Assembly (NCBI RefSeq): GCF_008369445.1
Contig: NZ_VTWH01000002.1
Coordinates: forward strand, 1,002,988-1,066,987
DNA: 64,000 bases
Direction: 5' to 3'
DNA from: Aureimonas fodinaquatilis
GTDB taxonomy: Bacteria; Pseudomonadota; Alphaproteobacteria; Rhizobiales; Rhizobiaceae
The notes under the pieces were generated by a model. The model made no database searches. It saw nothing but the letters and a program-made list of their open reading frames with translations, and had not been told where the DNA came from. Both the position numbers and the translations under genes were made by a program. Shown piece after piece: positions 44,073 through 54,077 of this stretch (its first letter is position 1; the number at the start of each line of letters is the position of its first letter).

Positions 44073-45527
44073 TCAGAGGCTGAGCTCGCGGATTGGCAGA
44101 TACGCCGCTGTGTACCGCTGATAGGCTGCGTCAAACTCTTTCGCCCTGTGTGCATCCGGCTCAAAGGTTCTGGCAATAGGCGGTGCGGCCATCAGCTGCG
44201 TAGTGTCGGTACCTTCCGCCGCGCACATTGCCAATCTGGCCGCGCCAAAGGCCGCGCCAAAATCTCCGGCTGCCGGCAGCATGATTGTTGTCTGCAACAC
44301 ATCTGCGAGAATTTGCAGCCACAGCGCCGAGCGTGATCCTGCCCCGACGGCGATCAAGCTGTTCAACGCAGCAATACCGCCTCCTGCTTCCGCGCAGTCA
44401 CGGATGGAAAAGGCCACCCCTTCCATCACCGCACGCGTCAGGTCGGCTTTGCTGGTTTCCGCCGCAAGGCCAATCAGCGCACCACGAACTGCGGCGTCAT
44501 TGTGCGGAGTTCTCTCACCTGCGAGATACGGCAGGAACAGCACCCGGCTTGGTCCCTGAGGGTCCTGTGGCAGTTCCGCCGTCAATTCTGCGGGCTTTGT
44601 GCCCGTAACCGAAGAAAGCCATTCCAGCGATCCGGCGGCTGAAAGAGTGACGCCCATTTTGTGCCAGCGACCGGGCAAGGCGTGGCAGAACGTGTGCACA
44701 GCTGTCTCCGGTGCCGGGGAATAGCCATCCGTTGCCGTGAACAGCACGCCGGAAGTGCCCAGGGAAATGAATCCATTTCCAGGCGCGACCACGCCCACGC
44801 CACAGGCTGATGCGGCGTTGTCCCCTGCCCCACCTGCGACAACAATGCCAGCAGGCAGACCAAGCTCCTCCGCAAGCGCCTTGCGCAGGTAGCCGCTGGC
44901 CTGCGTGCCTTCAACCAGTCGCGGCATATGACCTTCATTCAGTCCCGTGCGCTCCAGCATACGGGCAGACCAGGCCCGCGCCCCTGTGTCCAGCCAGGCT
45001 GTTCCGGCGGCGTCGGACATTTCGGACACCGCCTCGCCTGTCAGCCAAAATCTCAGATAATCCTTAGGCAGAAGAACCTTATCCATTTTCGCCAGCGTTT
45101 CCGGCTCATGCTCCGCCAGCCAGAGAAGTTTCGGCGCTGTGAATCCTGGAAACACAATATTGCCAGTAATTCTGCGGGCTTCATCATCATCAAGCAAAGC
45201 TGCCTGCTTGTGGCTGCGCGTGTCGTTCCACAAAATGCAGGGGCGCAGCGCAGTTCCATCAGCGTCAATCAGTGTCGCGCCGTGCATCTGGCCGGAAAGA
45301 CCAATGCCCCGAACATTTTGCAGCAGGGTGCTGTGTTCTTTTCTCAACTCGGCAATGGCCGAACGTGCGGCTGCAATCCAGTCATCAGGGTCCTGCTCGG
45401 ACCAGCCAAAATGCGGGCGCTGCACTTTCAACTCGGCATGGGCGGTGGCCAGCGGGTGCTGGTTTTCATCAATCAGCAATGCCTTTAACGAGGAAGTCCC
45501 CAAATCCAAACCCAGATAATAAGCCAT
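44073..45527 (-). CDS. xylB: Xylulokinase
   Basis: 484 residues, FGGY kinase that phosphorylates D-xylulose. N-terminal MAYYLGLDLGTSSLKALLID is the phosphate-binding motif, GIGLSGQMHGATLIDADG is the XylB-specific region, and FLPYLAGERTPHND and the C-terminal LIAVGAGSRSALWLQILADV belong to the second FGGY domain. ATG 45525-45527 follows GGAG. No xylA or xylFGH lies nearby, so it may serve a pentose or polyol pathway encoded elsewhere. Confidence 0.93.
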   Translation of the reverse strand: MAYYLGLDLGTSSLKALLIDENQHPLATAHAELKVQRPHFGWSEQDPDDWIAAARSAIAELRKEHSTLLQNVRGIGLSGQMHGATLIDADGTALRPCILWNDTRSHKQAALLDDDEARRITGNIVFPGFTAPKLLWLAEHEPETLAKMDKVLLPKDYLRFWLTGEAVSEMSDAAGTAWLDTGARAWSARMLERTGLNEGHMPRLVEGTQASGYLRKALAEELGLPAGIVVAGGAGDNAASACGVGVVAPGNGFISLGTSGVLFTATDGYSPAPETAVHTFCHALPGRWHKMGVTLSAAGSLEWLSSVTGTKPAELTAELPQDPQGPSRVLFLPYLAGERTPHNDAAVRGALIGLAAETSKADLTRAVMEGVAFSIRDCAEAGGGIAALNSLIAVGAGSRSALWLQILADVLQTTIMLPAAGDFGAAFGAARLAMCAAEGTDTTQLMAAPPIARTFEPDAHRAKEFDAAYQRYTAAYLPIRELSL

Positions 45528-45686
45528 TCTATCTCCGGCCCTGCCTATGCCTAACATTCCGGCCAATTGAGCATATTACACCGTCCGGAAAAACCATTTT
45601 GCGTCGTACAGCTTAACTAACCACTGATCATTAACGCCGCAGCGCAATTGCTCGATGACGGTTAAACAGGCCAGAGCAATTGGCAT

Positions 45687-45696
45687 TGATCTATAG
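45687..45696 (+). promoter_or_regulatory. Candidate BioR box upstream of bioY
   Basis: TGATCTATAG matches 8 of 10 positions of the BioR palindrome TTATCTATAA and keeps its dyad centre. It lies 56 nt before the chosen bioY start. BioR is the GntR-type biotin repressor of rhizobia, which fits the downstream bioYMN operon. Confidence 0.6.
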
Positions 45697-45742
45697 GAAA
45701 TATGGCGTTAACTGCCAGAAAAACGTCAGCATGGGAAAAAGC

Positions 45743-46306
45743 ATGTCCACCCGCAACATCGTTCAAATCGCGCTTTTTGCAGCTCTTATGGCAGTGCTCG
45801 GAATATTTCCGCCGCTGATGCTGCCAGCCATTGCTATTCCCATCACCGCTCAGTCAATGGGGCCAATGTTGATGGGCGGTATTCTGGGTGCGCGCCGTGG
45901 TGGCCTTTCCATGCTGTTGTTCCTCGTCCTCGTGGCAATTGGCCTGCCGCTGCTTTCTGGCGGCCGTGGCGGAATCGGCACCCTTGTTGGCCCATGGTCC
46001 GGCTTCATTTACGGCTGGTTTGCCTCTGCCATCTTCATTGGCTGGCTGACAGAGCGGCTGTGGAACAGGTTGAACTTCCCAATTGCCTTTGCAATTGCCG
46101 TGGCAGGTGGCATCGGCGTGGTCTATGGCATTGGTGTGCCGTGGTACGCCGTAATGTCTGGAATGGATCTGGCTCCGGCATTTGCAACATCCGCGCTGAT
46201 TTTCATTCCGGGTGATCTGATCAAGGCCGGGCTCGCAGCGGCCATTATCATCATGGTCAAACGCGCTTATCCTCTGATCCGCCAAAGTGCGATTGCAAGT
46301 CGTTGA
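45743..46306 (+). CDS. bioY: Biotin ECF transporter S component BioY
   Basis: 187 residues, six hydrophobic segments, the biotin-binding subunit. Landmarks are LMLPAIAIPITAQSMGPMLM (with the PITAQS motif), GARRGGLSMLLFLVLVAIGL and FIPGDLIKAGLAAAI. ATG 45743 follows GGGAAAAAGC; an in-frame ATG at 45731 is possible. It is first in a bioY-bioM-bioN operon. Confidence 0.95.
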   Translation: MSTRNIVQIALFAALMAVLGIFPPLMLPAIAIPITAQSMGPMLMGGILGARRGGLSMLLFLVLVAIGLPLLSGGRGGIGTLVGPWSGFIYGWFASAIFIGWLTERLWNRLNFPIAFAIAVAGGIGVVYGIGVPWYAVMSGMDLAPAFATSALIFIPGDLIKAGLAAAIIIMVKRAYPLIRQSAIASR

Positions 46307-46977
46307 TCGAGCTCGACGATGTCTCTCTCGATCGGTCCGGCAGAAGGGTTCTGACGGACCTGACCTGCCGGATTGAAGAAAGAAGGGTGGGCATTATCGG
46401 CGCAAATGGCTCGGGCAAAAGCAGTTTTGCCCGCTTGCTCAATGGACTTCTTTTGCCCACGCAGGGTGCAGTGCGCGTCAACAGCTTTGACACGCGGCAG
46501 GAAGGCAAAACCGTTCGTCGCCAGGTGGGATTTCTGTTTCAGAACCCGGACAATCAGATTGTTTATCCCACAGTGGCGGAAGATCTGGCATTCGGCCTGA
46601 AAAACCGCGGCATGAGCAAAAGTGAATGCGCAGCCAGGGTGACAAAGGCACTGGCCGAACGCGGCTTGGCCGGCTTTGAAGAAAGGTTGATACACGAACT
46701 TTCCGGCGGAGAGCGACAATTGGTTGCGCTTGCCGGAATTCTGGTTCTGGAGCCGGCGCTTCTGGTGCTGGATGAGCCGACGACGCTGTTGGATCTGCCC
46801 AACACCAGACGGCTGATGCAAGCACTGGATGAAGTGAGCGCAAAGGTTGTTATGCTGACGCACGATCTGCCGCTGCTGGACAGTTTTGACCGGGTGGTTT
46901 GTTTTGCCGATGGCAGGATTGTTGCTGATGGCGAACCGGCCGAGGTGGTCAACTTCTACCGTCAATTATCCGCATGA
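46303..46977 (+). CDS. bioM: Biotin ECF transporter ATPase BioM
   Basis: 224 residues. Walker A IGANGSGKSSFARLLNG, Q-loop FLFQNPDNQIV, signature LSGGERQLVALAGIL and Walker B LLVLDEPTTLLDL. It starts at TTG 46303, overlapping the bioY stop (TTGA), and overlaps bioN by 4 nt, so the three are translationally coupled. Confidence 0.95.
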   Translation: MIELDDVSLDRSGRRVLTDLTCRIEERRVGIIGANGSGKSSFARLLNGLLLPTQGAVRVNSFDTRQEGKTVRRQVGFLFQNPDNQIVYPTVAEDLAFGLKNRGMSKSECAARVTKALAERGLAGFEERLIHELSGGERQLVALAGILVLEPALLVLDEPTTLLDLPNTRRLMQALDEVSAKVVMLTHDLPLLDSFDRVVCFADGRIVADGEPAEVVNFYRQLSA

Positions 46978-47561
46978 CCCACGGGCTTTATTATCCCGGC
47001 ACCAGCATGGTGCACCGGCTTGGCGCAGGCTGGAAGTTGTTTCTGCTGGTTGTTTCAGCTCCGCTGCTTTTCCTGACCACGCAGCCATTGGCCATGCTGG
47101 CGGCGCTGCTGCTGGTCATTGCACTTTATTTTGCCGCACGCCTGCCCGGCAGAGTGCTTTGGCTTCAACTGCGTGCGCTGTTGCCAGTTATGCTGTTGAT
47201 AGGGTTGACTCAATTGTACTGGGCAGGCCCTTCCGTCACCGCGGCAGTGGTTTTGCGCCTGTGCGCTTTGCTGCTGGCAGCCAGTCTTGTGACGCTGACA
47301 ACCCGCGTTTCAGACATGGTGGACACGCTGGATTGGGCGCTGCAACCGCTGAAATTCATGCTGAACCCGGCGAAGGTCAGTCTGGCAATCTCTCTGGCCA
47401 TTCGCTTCATTCCAATTCTGTCGGCTATATTCAGCGAGGTCAGGGAGGCGCAGAAGGCGCGCGGGCTGGAGCGAAACATCCTGGCTCTGGCGGTGCCGCT
47501 TATTCTGCGTATTTTGAAAATGACAGACGAGATTGCTGACGCTATTGATGCCCGAAGCTGA
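46974..47561 (+). CDS. bioN: Biotin ECF transporter T component BioN
   Basis: 195 residues with five hydrophobic segments, CbiQ/EcfT family. The two Ala-Arg coupling motifs are recognisable (EVREAQKARGLER and ADAIDARS). The first segment after YPGTSMVHRLGAGWKLFLLV is typical. Start ATG overlaps the bioM stop. Confidence 0.94.
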   Translation: MTHGLYYPGTSMVHRLGAGWKLFLLVVSAPLLFLTTQPLAMLAALLLVIALYFAARLPGRVLWLQLRALLPVMLLIGLTQLYWAGPSVTAAVVLRLCALLLAASLVTLTTRVSDMVDTLDWALQPLKFMLNPAKVSLAISLAIRFIPILSAIFSEVREAQKARGLERNILALAVPLILRILKMTDEIADAIDARS

Positions 47562-47658
47562 GGCAATTCGTCACTCAGACAATCCTGCACCCAATTTGAT
47601 AGCGCCATTGCTGATTGTGCGCTTGACTTTAATGGGTGCGATCAACGAACTGGCAGCC

Positions 47659-48264
47659 ATGACATTGATTCAATCTATCTGCGTTTATTGCGGCTCATCC
47701 GGCGGGCGTGATGCGTCCTATCTTCAAACAGCACAAGCACTTGGCACGGCAATGGGCCAAGCCGGTATTCGGCTGGTCTATGGTGGGGGCACACGTGGCG
47801 TGATGGGCGCTGTGTCCGAGGGCGTCATACATGCCGGCGGTCAGGTCACCGGCATTATTCCGCGCTTCCTTGTCGACAAGGAGGCCGCTGAGCCTGAACT
47901 GAAACGGTTAGATGAGTTGATCATCACTGCCGATATGCATGAGCGCAAACACAAGATGTTTGAGCGCTCGGACGCCTTTGTGGCCATGCCAGGTGGCATT
48001 GGCACGCTTGAAGAACTGATCGAGATCATGACCTGGGGGCAGTTGGGCCGGCACCGCAAGCCTATTGTCATCGCCAATATCAACGGCTTCTGGAACCCGC
48101 TGGCTGCCCTTCTCGACCACATGCGCGAAGAAGGGTTTATCCACACGGCTCATCAGGTGCAGCCGCTGGTCATTGACCGGGTGGAAGATATTATTCCAGC
48201 CATTCTGCAGGCAGCAGAGAATGGCAATCGGCATGGTCGGGAAGAAATTATCGAAAAGCTTTGA
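47659..48264 (+). CDS. LOG family protein (TIGR00730, cytokinin-riboside phosphoribohydrolase-like)
   Basis: 201 residues, Rossmann-like. Signature MPGGIGTLEELIEIMTWGQL with the conserved Glu pair, and RLVYGGGTRGVMGAVSEG near the N-terminus. LOG proteins cut nucleoside 5'-monophosphates to a base plus ribose-5-phosphate. The frame is open from 47533, overlapping bioN, but the homology starts at MTLIQSICVYCGSSGG. A terminator follows. Confidence 0.92.
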   Translation: MTLIQSICVYCGSSGGRDASYLQTAQALGTAMGQAGIRLVYGGGTRGVMGAVSEGVIHAGGQVTGIIPRFLVDKEAAEPELKRLDELIITADMHERKHKMFERSDAFVAMPGGIGTLEELIEIMTWGQLGRHRKPIVIANINGFWNPLAALLDHMREEGFIHTAHQVQPLVIDRVEDIIPAILQAAENGNRHGREEIIEKL

Positions 48265-48286
48265 ACTCTTATGATGGGTTCAGCGC

Positions 48287-48317
48287 AAGGCATTTCGCAA
48301 CATCTGCGAAATGCCTT
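48287..48317 (+). terminator. Rho-independent terminator, LOG gene / rarD
   Basis: AAGGCATTTCGCA, loop ACATC, TGCGAAATGCCTT: a 13-bp perfect stem followed by TTTTTG. It sits between two convergent genes. Confidence 0.92.
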
Positions 48318-48337
48318 TTTTTGATGGTGCAACTCAA

Positions 48338-49252
48338 TCAACCATCATTGTTTTCGACTGCGAGCCTGGTCGTTTTGCGGGAATCAAACATGGACCAGCT
48401 ATACAGAGCCAGTGCCGTCCATATGAAGCAGAAGGCAATAAGCTGCCAGAAGCCAAAATGCTCGCCGAACACAAACACCGCGGTGAGGACGAGCAAGGTT
48501 GGCACCATATATTGCAGAATGCCGATGGTTGAGAGTTTCAACTGCCGCGCGCCGCTGGCAAACAGAATAAGCGGAATGGCGGTTACCGGACCCGACCCTA
48601 TCAGCAGAAGCGTATCCTGAACGTTATCGCCGAAATGCAGTCCGCCATGGCTTTTGTACCAGACCAGTAAAGTGCACGCTGGAAGAATGAGAATCAGCGT
48701 TTCCAGAAAAAATCCCTCGGCGGCTCCGAAGGGCATCATTTTTCGCAGAAGGCCATAAGAGCCAAAGGTCAGCGCCAGACCAAGCGAAATAATCGGCACT
48801 CCGCCTGCCATAACCGCCATGACCACGACGCCGACACTGGCCAGCGCAATGGCTGCACCCTGCAAACGGGTTGGCCTTTCTCCCAGAAACACCGCGCCCA
48901 GCAGAATGCTGACAAGCGGGTTGATGTAATAGCCAAGCGCCGCCTCCACCGCCTTGTTCACCAGGATGGCGTAAACATAGATGCTCCAGTTTACCGAGAT
49001 GATGGTTGCGGTCAGCAACGCCATGGCAAGATATCTGGGCGTCAGAAATGTACGCACATTGCTGAACAGGCCAAACCAGATCAAAAGCCCCGCCACGAAC
49101 GGCACTGCCCAGATGACCCGATTGGCAACAATCTCCAACGCGGGAATATGGGACAGGGCTTTCAGGTAGACCGGCAGCACAAGGCCCCAGATCAAATATG
49201 CGCCAATCGCCGCAGTAAGCCCCTTTGAGGATTCAGCGCCATGGGCAGCCAT
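48338..49252 (-). CDS. rarD: EamA-family transporter RarD
   Basis: 304 residues with ten hydrophobic segments. RarD landmarks are GAYLIWGLVLPVYLKALSHI at the start, NWSIYVYAILVNKAVEAALG, and YYINPLVSILLGAVFLGERP. The substrate is unknown; family members are linked to chloramphenicol sensitivity. ATG 49250-49252 (MAAHGAESSKG) is preferred; the frame is open to 49300. It stands alone. Confidence 0.92.
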   Translation of the reverse strand: MAAHGAESSKGLTAAIGAYLIWGLVLPVYLKALSHIPALEIVANRVIWAVPFVAGLLIWFGLFSNVRTFLTPRYLAMALLTATIISVNWSIYVYAILVNKAVEAALGYYINPLVSILLGAVFLGERPTRLQGAAIALASVGVVVMAVMAGGVPIISLGLALTFGSYGLLRKMMPFGAAEGFFLETLILILPACTLLVWYKSHGGLHFGDNVQDTLLLIGSGPVTAIPLILFASGARQLKLSTIGILQYMVPTLLVLTAVFVFGEHFGFWQLIAFCFIWTALALYSWSMFDSRKTTRLAVENNDG

Positions 49253-49460
49253 TTCAAACTCACTTGTCCTGAAACACCATAACCAGACGGGCTGTTTCAA
49301 TATGCTTTTTGTATCATCGCCAAGTCGCAGAGCGCTCTTGCTGCCGCGACCCTATAGATATCTGTGCGCCACGAATATTTCTTTGTGGTGATGGCGCGGA
49401 TCAAATTGGCTTATGAATGCAGTATAGCGTCCTGCCATGACAGGCTCGCCATACCGCCTG

Positions 49461-49925
49461 CTACTTCTCATGATCCGGATGCTGGAAAGAAACAATATCG
49501 GCCAACCATTCCACGTCCTGGACATCTTCCACGGTTGTGCGCTGCGGCAGTTGGGCAAGACTATCCGTGTAGGGAAGCCTGCCCTCCATCCCGTATTGAA
49601 TTTCCGGCGCAATCGCAGAAGGATCATCAAAAGCTGCGATTGCCAGAGCGATCTCGTTCGCTGGCTCATATGTCAGCGGTGTGCCGCATTGCGGGCAGAA
49701 GCCCCGCTTCACATGATTGGAGGATTGAAATCTGGCAGGCTCAGCTTTGGTCCATTGCACATTTGCTGGCTCCACACTGACCAGAGGCGCAAAAAAATTC
49801 CCGAATGCCTTTTGACACATGCGGCAATGGCAAATCGACGCCTTGCCCAGTGCACCCTCAATGCGAAAACGAACCGCACCGCATTGGCACCCACCGGTGT
49901 AAAAGGGTCGGTTATCAAGCGTCAT
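49461..49925 (-). CDS. GFA-family glutathione-dependent formaldehyde-activating-like protein
   Basis: 154 residues, CENP-V/GFA domain. The zinc Cys clusters are GGCQCGAVRFRIEG, CHCRMCQKAFGNFF and GFCPQCGTPLTY. The family includes Gfa, but most members have unknown substrates. ATG 49923-49925 is inside the 3' end of pip, an 11-nt overlap, so the two are coupled. Confidence 0.9.
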   Translation of the reverse strand: MTLDNRPFYTGGCQCGAVRFRIEGALGKASICHCRMCQKAFGNFFAPLVSVEPANVQWTKAEPARFQSSNHVKRGFCPQCGTPLTYEPANEIALAIAAFDDPSAIAPEIQYGMEGRLPYTDSLAQLPQRTTVEDVQDVEWLADIVSFQHPDHEK

Positions 49926-50904
49926 GAGAGAGCGCTCCTGATTGGCGCAGATCGGCTGAGAACTCGTTTGTGGCTTCCACAAGACTTTCCAGCGTTCCCG
50001 GTTCCGAAAATGCATGCCCTGCATCCTCGACAATTTTCAGCCTGGAACCCGGCCATGCCTTATGCAACTCCCAAGCCGTAACCGGCGGGGTGACCACGTC
50101 ATAACGCCCCTGCACTATGATGCCCGGAATGCCGGCAAGTTTGCCCGCATCTTCCAGCAACTGAGCCTCGCGAAGCCACAATTTGTGAAAGAAGAAATGG
50201 TTTTCGATGCGGGCAAAAGCGATGGTTGCATCTCTGGCGACGCCTTGGTGAACCACAGGTGGACTATGGCGCATGGACACCGTGCGCGCCTCCCAATCCG
50301 TCCATGCACGCGCCGCAGCCGCACGGATAGACCGGTCCGGATGAGTGAGCAATGTTCGATAGGACGTTACCGGATCCAGCTGCTCTAATGGCGTCAGTGG
50401 CGCCAGAAAATGCTCCCACTCGTGCGGGAATATCCGGCTTGCGCCCTCCTTGTAGAACCAGTCCAGCTCTTGCTGCCGGCCGGTAAAGACGCCGCGCAAA
50501 ATCAACCCGCTGACATGGGCCGGATGCGCCTGCGCGTAGGCGAGCGCCAGGGTAGCGCCCCACGAGCCGCCAAAAACCAGCCAACGCTCTGTTTGCGTGA
50601 ACTGACGAAGCCGCTCTATATCCGCAACGAGATCTTGTGTGGTGTTGCCCTCCAACTGCCCAAGCGGCAGAGAGCGCCCGCAACCGCGCTGATCAAAAAG
50701 CAAAATACGATACAGTTCGGGATCGAACAGACGGCGATGCACCGGGCCAGACCCACTGCCCGGACCCCCATGCAGAAATACCACCGGAATGCCGTTCGGA
50801 TTGCCACACAGTTCCCAGTAGAGACTGTGGCCTCCGCCGACATCCAGCAGCCCGGCATTGTAGGGCTCAATTGCCGGATAAAGCACCGCCGCCCTGTCCT
50901 TCAT
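49915..50904 (-). CDS. pip: Prolyl aminopeptidase (alpha/beta hydrolase)
   Basis: 329 residues, releases N-terminal proline from peptides. The oxyanion strand is [20 protein letters not shown], the nucleophile Ser is in [15 protein letters not shown], Asp is in [11 protein letters not shown] and His is in [24 protein letters not shown] is the proline iminopeptidase signature. ATG 50902-50904 overlaps the cysS stop (ATGA). Confidence 0.95.
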   Translation of the reverse strand: MKDRAAVLYPAIEPYNAGLLDVGGGHSLYWELCGNPNGIPVVFLHGGPGSGSGPVHRRLFDPELYRILLFDQRGCGRSLPLGQLEGNTTQDLVADIERLRQFTQTERWLVFGGSWGATLALAYAQAHPAHVSGLILRGVFTGRQQELDWFYKEGASRIFPHEWEHFLAPLTPLEQLDPVTSYRTLLTHPDRSIRAAAARAWTDWEARTVSMRHSPPVVHQGVARDATIAFARIENHFFFHKLWLREAQLLEDAGKLAGIPGIIVQGRYDVVTPPVTAWELHKAWPGSRLKIVEDAGHAFSEPGTLESLVEATNEFSADLRQSGALSHDA

Positions 50905-52325
50905 CTGCGAATTTCCCAATTGGTTATACGCTCACCCGTGACCGGGTCTTTGCCGTCCTTCAACTGAATACCCTGCACCGCCAGCTCATCACGAATGACA
51001 TCAGCACCAGCAAAATCCTTCACTTTTAGTAGATTGAGCCTTTCCTCTATTCGCGCAAGATGCTCTTCGCTGATTGTCTGGGTGCGAATGGCATCAATGC
51101 CAATCAATTGCAGACTGGCCATGGCTTCACCAACCTGACCAAGATCGAACAGTTCATGAATTCGGGCAATGGCTTGCGACAGGGACAAATCGTCCTTGAG
51201 CGCTTCCACAAATATCGGATCAGGGGTTGCTACGTTCAGGCCTGACTCTCCGGCCCGGGCCAGACGTTCCCACCGATCCAGCTCGCGTGCCGCCTCCTCA
51301 AGTCTGGCTACTGTGAAATCCAGCGGCTCGCGGTAGTGCGTCTTCAGCATTGCCAGCCTCACCACCTCTCCCGGCCAGCTTCGCCCACCGACATTGCTGG
51401 TTTCCAGCAAATCGTGAATGGTGATGAAATTGCCCTCCGACTTTGACATTTTGCGGCCTTCAACTTGCAGAAAGCCATTGTGCAGCCAGATTTGCGCCAT
51501 GCGGATTGTGCCATGGGCACAGCAGGACTGGGCAATTTCATTTTCATGATGTGGGAAGATCAGGTCCAATCCGCCACCGTGAATATCAAACTCGGCACCA
51601 AGATGCTTTTCACTCATGGCAGAACACTCAATGTGCCAGCCGGGACGCCCCACACCTTCAATGCCGGCTGGAGATGGCCAACCTGGTTCGCCGGCCGTTG
51701 AAGGCTTCCACAGCACAAAATCCGTCGGGTCTTTCTTGTAACTGGCAACCTCCACACGTGCGCCCGCAATCATATCATCCAGCGAGCGACGTGAAAGCTG
51801 GCCATATTCGGCCATGGATGGCGTGTGAAACAGAACATTGCCGTCAGCAACATAGGCGTGGCCCTTTTCGACCAGCACCTCGATCATCGCCTTCATGGCC
51901 TCGATATGATCTGTGGCCCGCGGCTCGACCGTGGGTGGCAAATTGCCCAATGCCGCAACATCTTTGTGAAACTGCTGCGTGGTTGCAGCCGTAACCTGGG
52001 CAATAGCCGCATTTAAAGCAAGCGCTGGAAAATCCCTCGCCGCGCGGGCGTTGATCTTGTCATCAACGTCGGTGATGTTGCGGGCGTAGGTCACGTGGTT
52101 CTGGCCATAGAGATGGCGCAACACACGAAACAGCACGTCAAACACAATCACCGGGCGGGCGTTGCCGATATGCGCGTTGTCATAGACGGTCGGTCCACAG
52201 ACATACATTCTGACCCGCTTGTCATTCGCAGAAAGGCTCGCATCCGCCCAGTCCAGCGGGCGAAACTCTTCTTTTGTGCGCGTCAGTGTGTTTGTCAGTC
52301 TGAGACCCTTGTATCCGTCTTCCAT
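50901..52325 (-). CDS. cysS: Cysteinyl-tRNA synthetase
   Basis: 474 residues, class I synthetase. Zinc Cys is in [19 protein letters not shown], which also has the HIGN signature. The second zinc motif is [10 protein letters not shown] with [11 protein letters not shown], and KMSKSEGN binds ATP. ATG at 52323-52325 is taken; GTG at 52326 is adjacent. It heads the cysS-pip-GFA operon. Confidence 0.97.
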   Translation of the reverse strand: MEDGYKGLRLTNTLTRTKEEFRPLDWADASLSANDKRVRMYVCGPTVYDNAHIGNARPVIVFDVLFRVLRHLYGQNHVTYARNITDVDDKINARAARDFPALALNAAIAQVTAATTQQFHKDVAALGNLPPTVEPRATDHIEAMKAMIEVLVEKGHAYVADGNVLFHTPSMAEYGQLSRRSLDDMIAGARVEVASYKKDPTDFVLWKPSTAGEPGWPSPAGIEGVGRPGWHIECSAMSEKHLGAEFDIHGGGLDLIFPHHENEIAQSCCAHGTIRMAQIWLHNGFLQVEGRKMSKSEGNFITIHDLLETSNVGGRSWPGEVVRLAMLKTHYREPLDFTVARLEEAARELDRWERLARAGESGLNVATPDPIFVEALKDDLSLSQAIARIHELFDLGQVGEAMASLQLIGIDAIRTQTISEEHLARIEERLNLLKVKDFAGADVIRDELAVQGIQLKDGKDPVTGERITNWEIRR

Positions 52326-52601
52326 CACGCCTTATCTCCATTGGACAAGGCGTTTGCTAGCCGCATTTGGCGGCAAATACAAACAATTCGCAAAGAAACC
52401 TGCGCAAATTTAAATCGAATTAATATTGTATCGCGTTGCTTTGCTGCACCTGCGAAAAGCCTTGCGATCACGTATTGTTTCACTACTTTTACTATTTGTT
52501 AGGTGTAATTCATACTATTTTAAAGCGATTTGCCGTTAAGTGGACGTATTCTGCTGCGATGTTGCCCCTCGAACTTAAATTCTGCACATGGAATTGACCG
52601 C

Positions 52602-52784
52602 ATGAACAAGACCCAACACACGCCATTCCGTTCCCAGCGCGACCGCCAGCAGGAAGTTGATTTGCTGAAGAAGTATCGCGGTATTGGCATTGCCGCCGTG
52701 GCTGCTGCCGGTCAGAAAGTGACCCGCAACCTGCCGCAACTGCGCGGGCAGGCTTCCAAGCACAGTGCCGAGAGCATGGATTGA
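52602..52784 (+). CDS. Small conserved-looking protein of unknown function (60 aa)
   Basis: MNKTQHTPFRSQRDRQQEVD leads into KKYRGIGIAAVAAAGQKVTR. A short charged start is followed by a weakly hydrophobic helix. The start is ATG 52602, with a 270-nt AT-rich leader upstream. No family was recognised. The reading looks protein-like and no other frame is better. Alternative: spurious. Confidence 0.5.
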   Translation: MNKTQHTPFRSQRDRQQEVDLLKKYRGIGIAAVAAAGQKVTRNLPQLRGQASKHSAESMD

Positions 52785-52839
52785 TCCCAGCGGCATCCAA
52801 GCATGAAGTGGCGGGGCAAATGCGCCCCGGACAACCAGC

Positions 52840-53577
52840 CTAGTCAAAATCAAATGACGTCTGGTGTGTTTGAGACTTCTGCGGTCTTGCGACCGGGCGT
52901 TGAACCTCTGGCGACATATTGGCGACAGAGTTGACCAGATCTGACACTGGCACGCACTCGAACATCCCGCTGTCTGGTCGCTGAAAAACATCTTCGACAT
53001 CTGACGGGCGAAATTCCCGGCAGTTCAACCATCTGTCTACATCATCTCCACGCAATGGCACCGGCGCTCTGGGGTGGATTTTTCTCAAATCGCCCGAAGC
53101 CGGCCGGGTTAGAATCGCTCCGGTGTCAATTTCACTTCCATCTGCGCCCAACCAGCTTTCCATGACACCGGCAAAGGCGACAGGCTTTCCATCCGCAGGC
53201 TTGATGAAATAAGGGGTGGATTGGCCGTCTGAGCCCTTATGCCATTCATAGAACCCGCTGGCCGGCACCAGGCACCGGCGATAGTGCATCGCAGCCTTAA
53301 AAGAGTTGCGCGTTGCAGCGGTTTCACATCGGGCGTTGAACAGCAATGGCAGCCCGGACAAATCCTTGCACCAACCGGGAATCAGCCCCCAGCGCACCAA
53401 CATTCCGTGGCGTCCGGCACAATGAGCATCCGGTCTGTCATCAGACCCGCCAATGATGATTTGAATCGGCTGCCCCGGCGCAATATTGTACCGCGGCGGA
53501 AAATCGTCCAGATGCTCAATCTCGAAGAGTCTGGCGAGTTCAATGCTGGAATGAGTCAGGGTAAAACGTCCACACAT
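52840..53577 (-). CDS. yedK: SOS response-associated peptidase (SRAP, YedK/HMCES family)
   Basis: 245 residues. The mature N-terminal Cys2 (MCGRFTLTHSS) forms a covalent bond to abasic sites in single-stranded DNA. Other landmarks are RYNIAPGQPIQII, the catalytic Glu in LVPASGFYEW, and KIHPRAPVPL with the conserved His. WGLIPGWCKD and NARCETAATRNSF are also typical. It diverges from a Nudix gene. Confidence 0.95.
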   Translation of the reverse strand: MCGRFTLTHSSIELARLFEIEHLDDFPPRYNIAPGQPIQIIIGGSDDRPDAHCAGRHGMLVRWGLIPGWCKDLSGLPLLFNARCETAATRNSFKAAMHYRRCLVPASGFYEWHKGSDGQSTPYFIKPADGKPVAFAGVMESWLGADGSEIDTGAILTRPASGDLRKIHPRAPVPLRGDDVDRWLNCREFRPSDVEDVFQRPDSGMFECVPVSDLVNSVANMSPEVQRPVARPQKSQTHQTSFDFD

Positions 53578-53648
53578 ATATCAGTGTTTCGGACGGCGCG
53601 GCTGTTGCGTCAAGTCACGGCCAGCGCAATGGAGGAGTTATCAACGCA

Positions 53649-54056
53649 ATGTCAGACGCGCCCGTTCTGTGTGTTTCTGCCTGTATTTTAATGGGCGACA
53701 AGGTGCTGCTGGTCCGCCGCGCAAACGCACCCGCTGCCGGAAAATACAGCCTTCCCGGCGGCAGGGTGGAACCGGGTGAAACCTTGCTGCAAGCGGTGGG
53801 GCGCGAGATAGCTGAGGAAACAGGTCTGACCGAGGTTCACCTGACATTTCTGTGCCACCACGAGGTTATCAGCCCCGGGCGGCATTTTGTTATTGCGGTG
53901 TTTTGTGGTGCGGCCAGCGCGGAGCCAGTTGCTGGAGATGATGCGACAGAGGCATTTTTCGCGACCATGGAAGAGGTTGCAACTCTGCAAAACGCGGGAC
54001 AGACGACAGATGGTCTGATGCAGGTGATTCAACAAGCCGCACTTGCAAAGTTATGA
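53649..54056 (+). CDS. Nudix hydrolase
   Basis: 135 residues. The Nudix box GGRVEPGETLLQAVGREIAE-ETGL fits GX5EX7REUXEEXGU. It hydrolyses a nucleoside-diphosphate-linked substrate that cannot be named from sequence. Start ATG 53649. It is followed after 21 nt by the TIGR02301 gene. Confidence 0.93.
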   Translation: MSDAPVLCVSACILMGDKVLLVRRANAPAAGKYSLPGGRVEPGETLLQAVGREIAEETGLTEVHLTFLCHHEVISPGRHFVIAVFCGAASAEPVAGDDATEAFFATMEEVATLQNAGQTTDGLMQVIQQAALAKL

Positions 54057-54077
54057 ACCGCCGGGCAAACCTGCACC

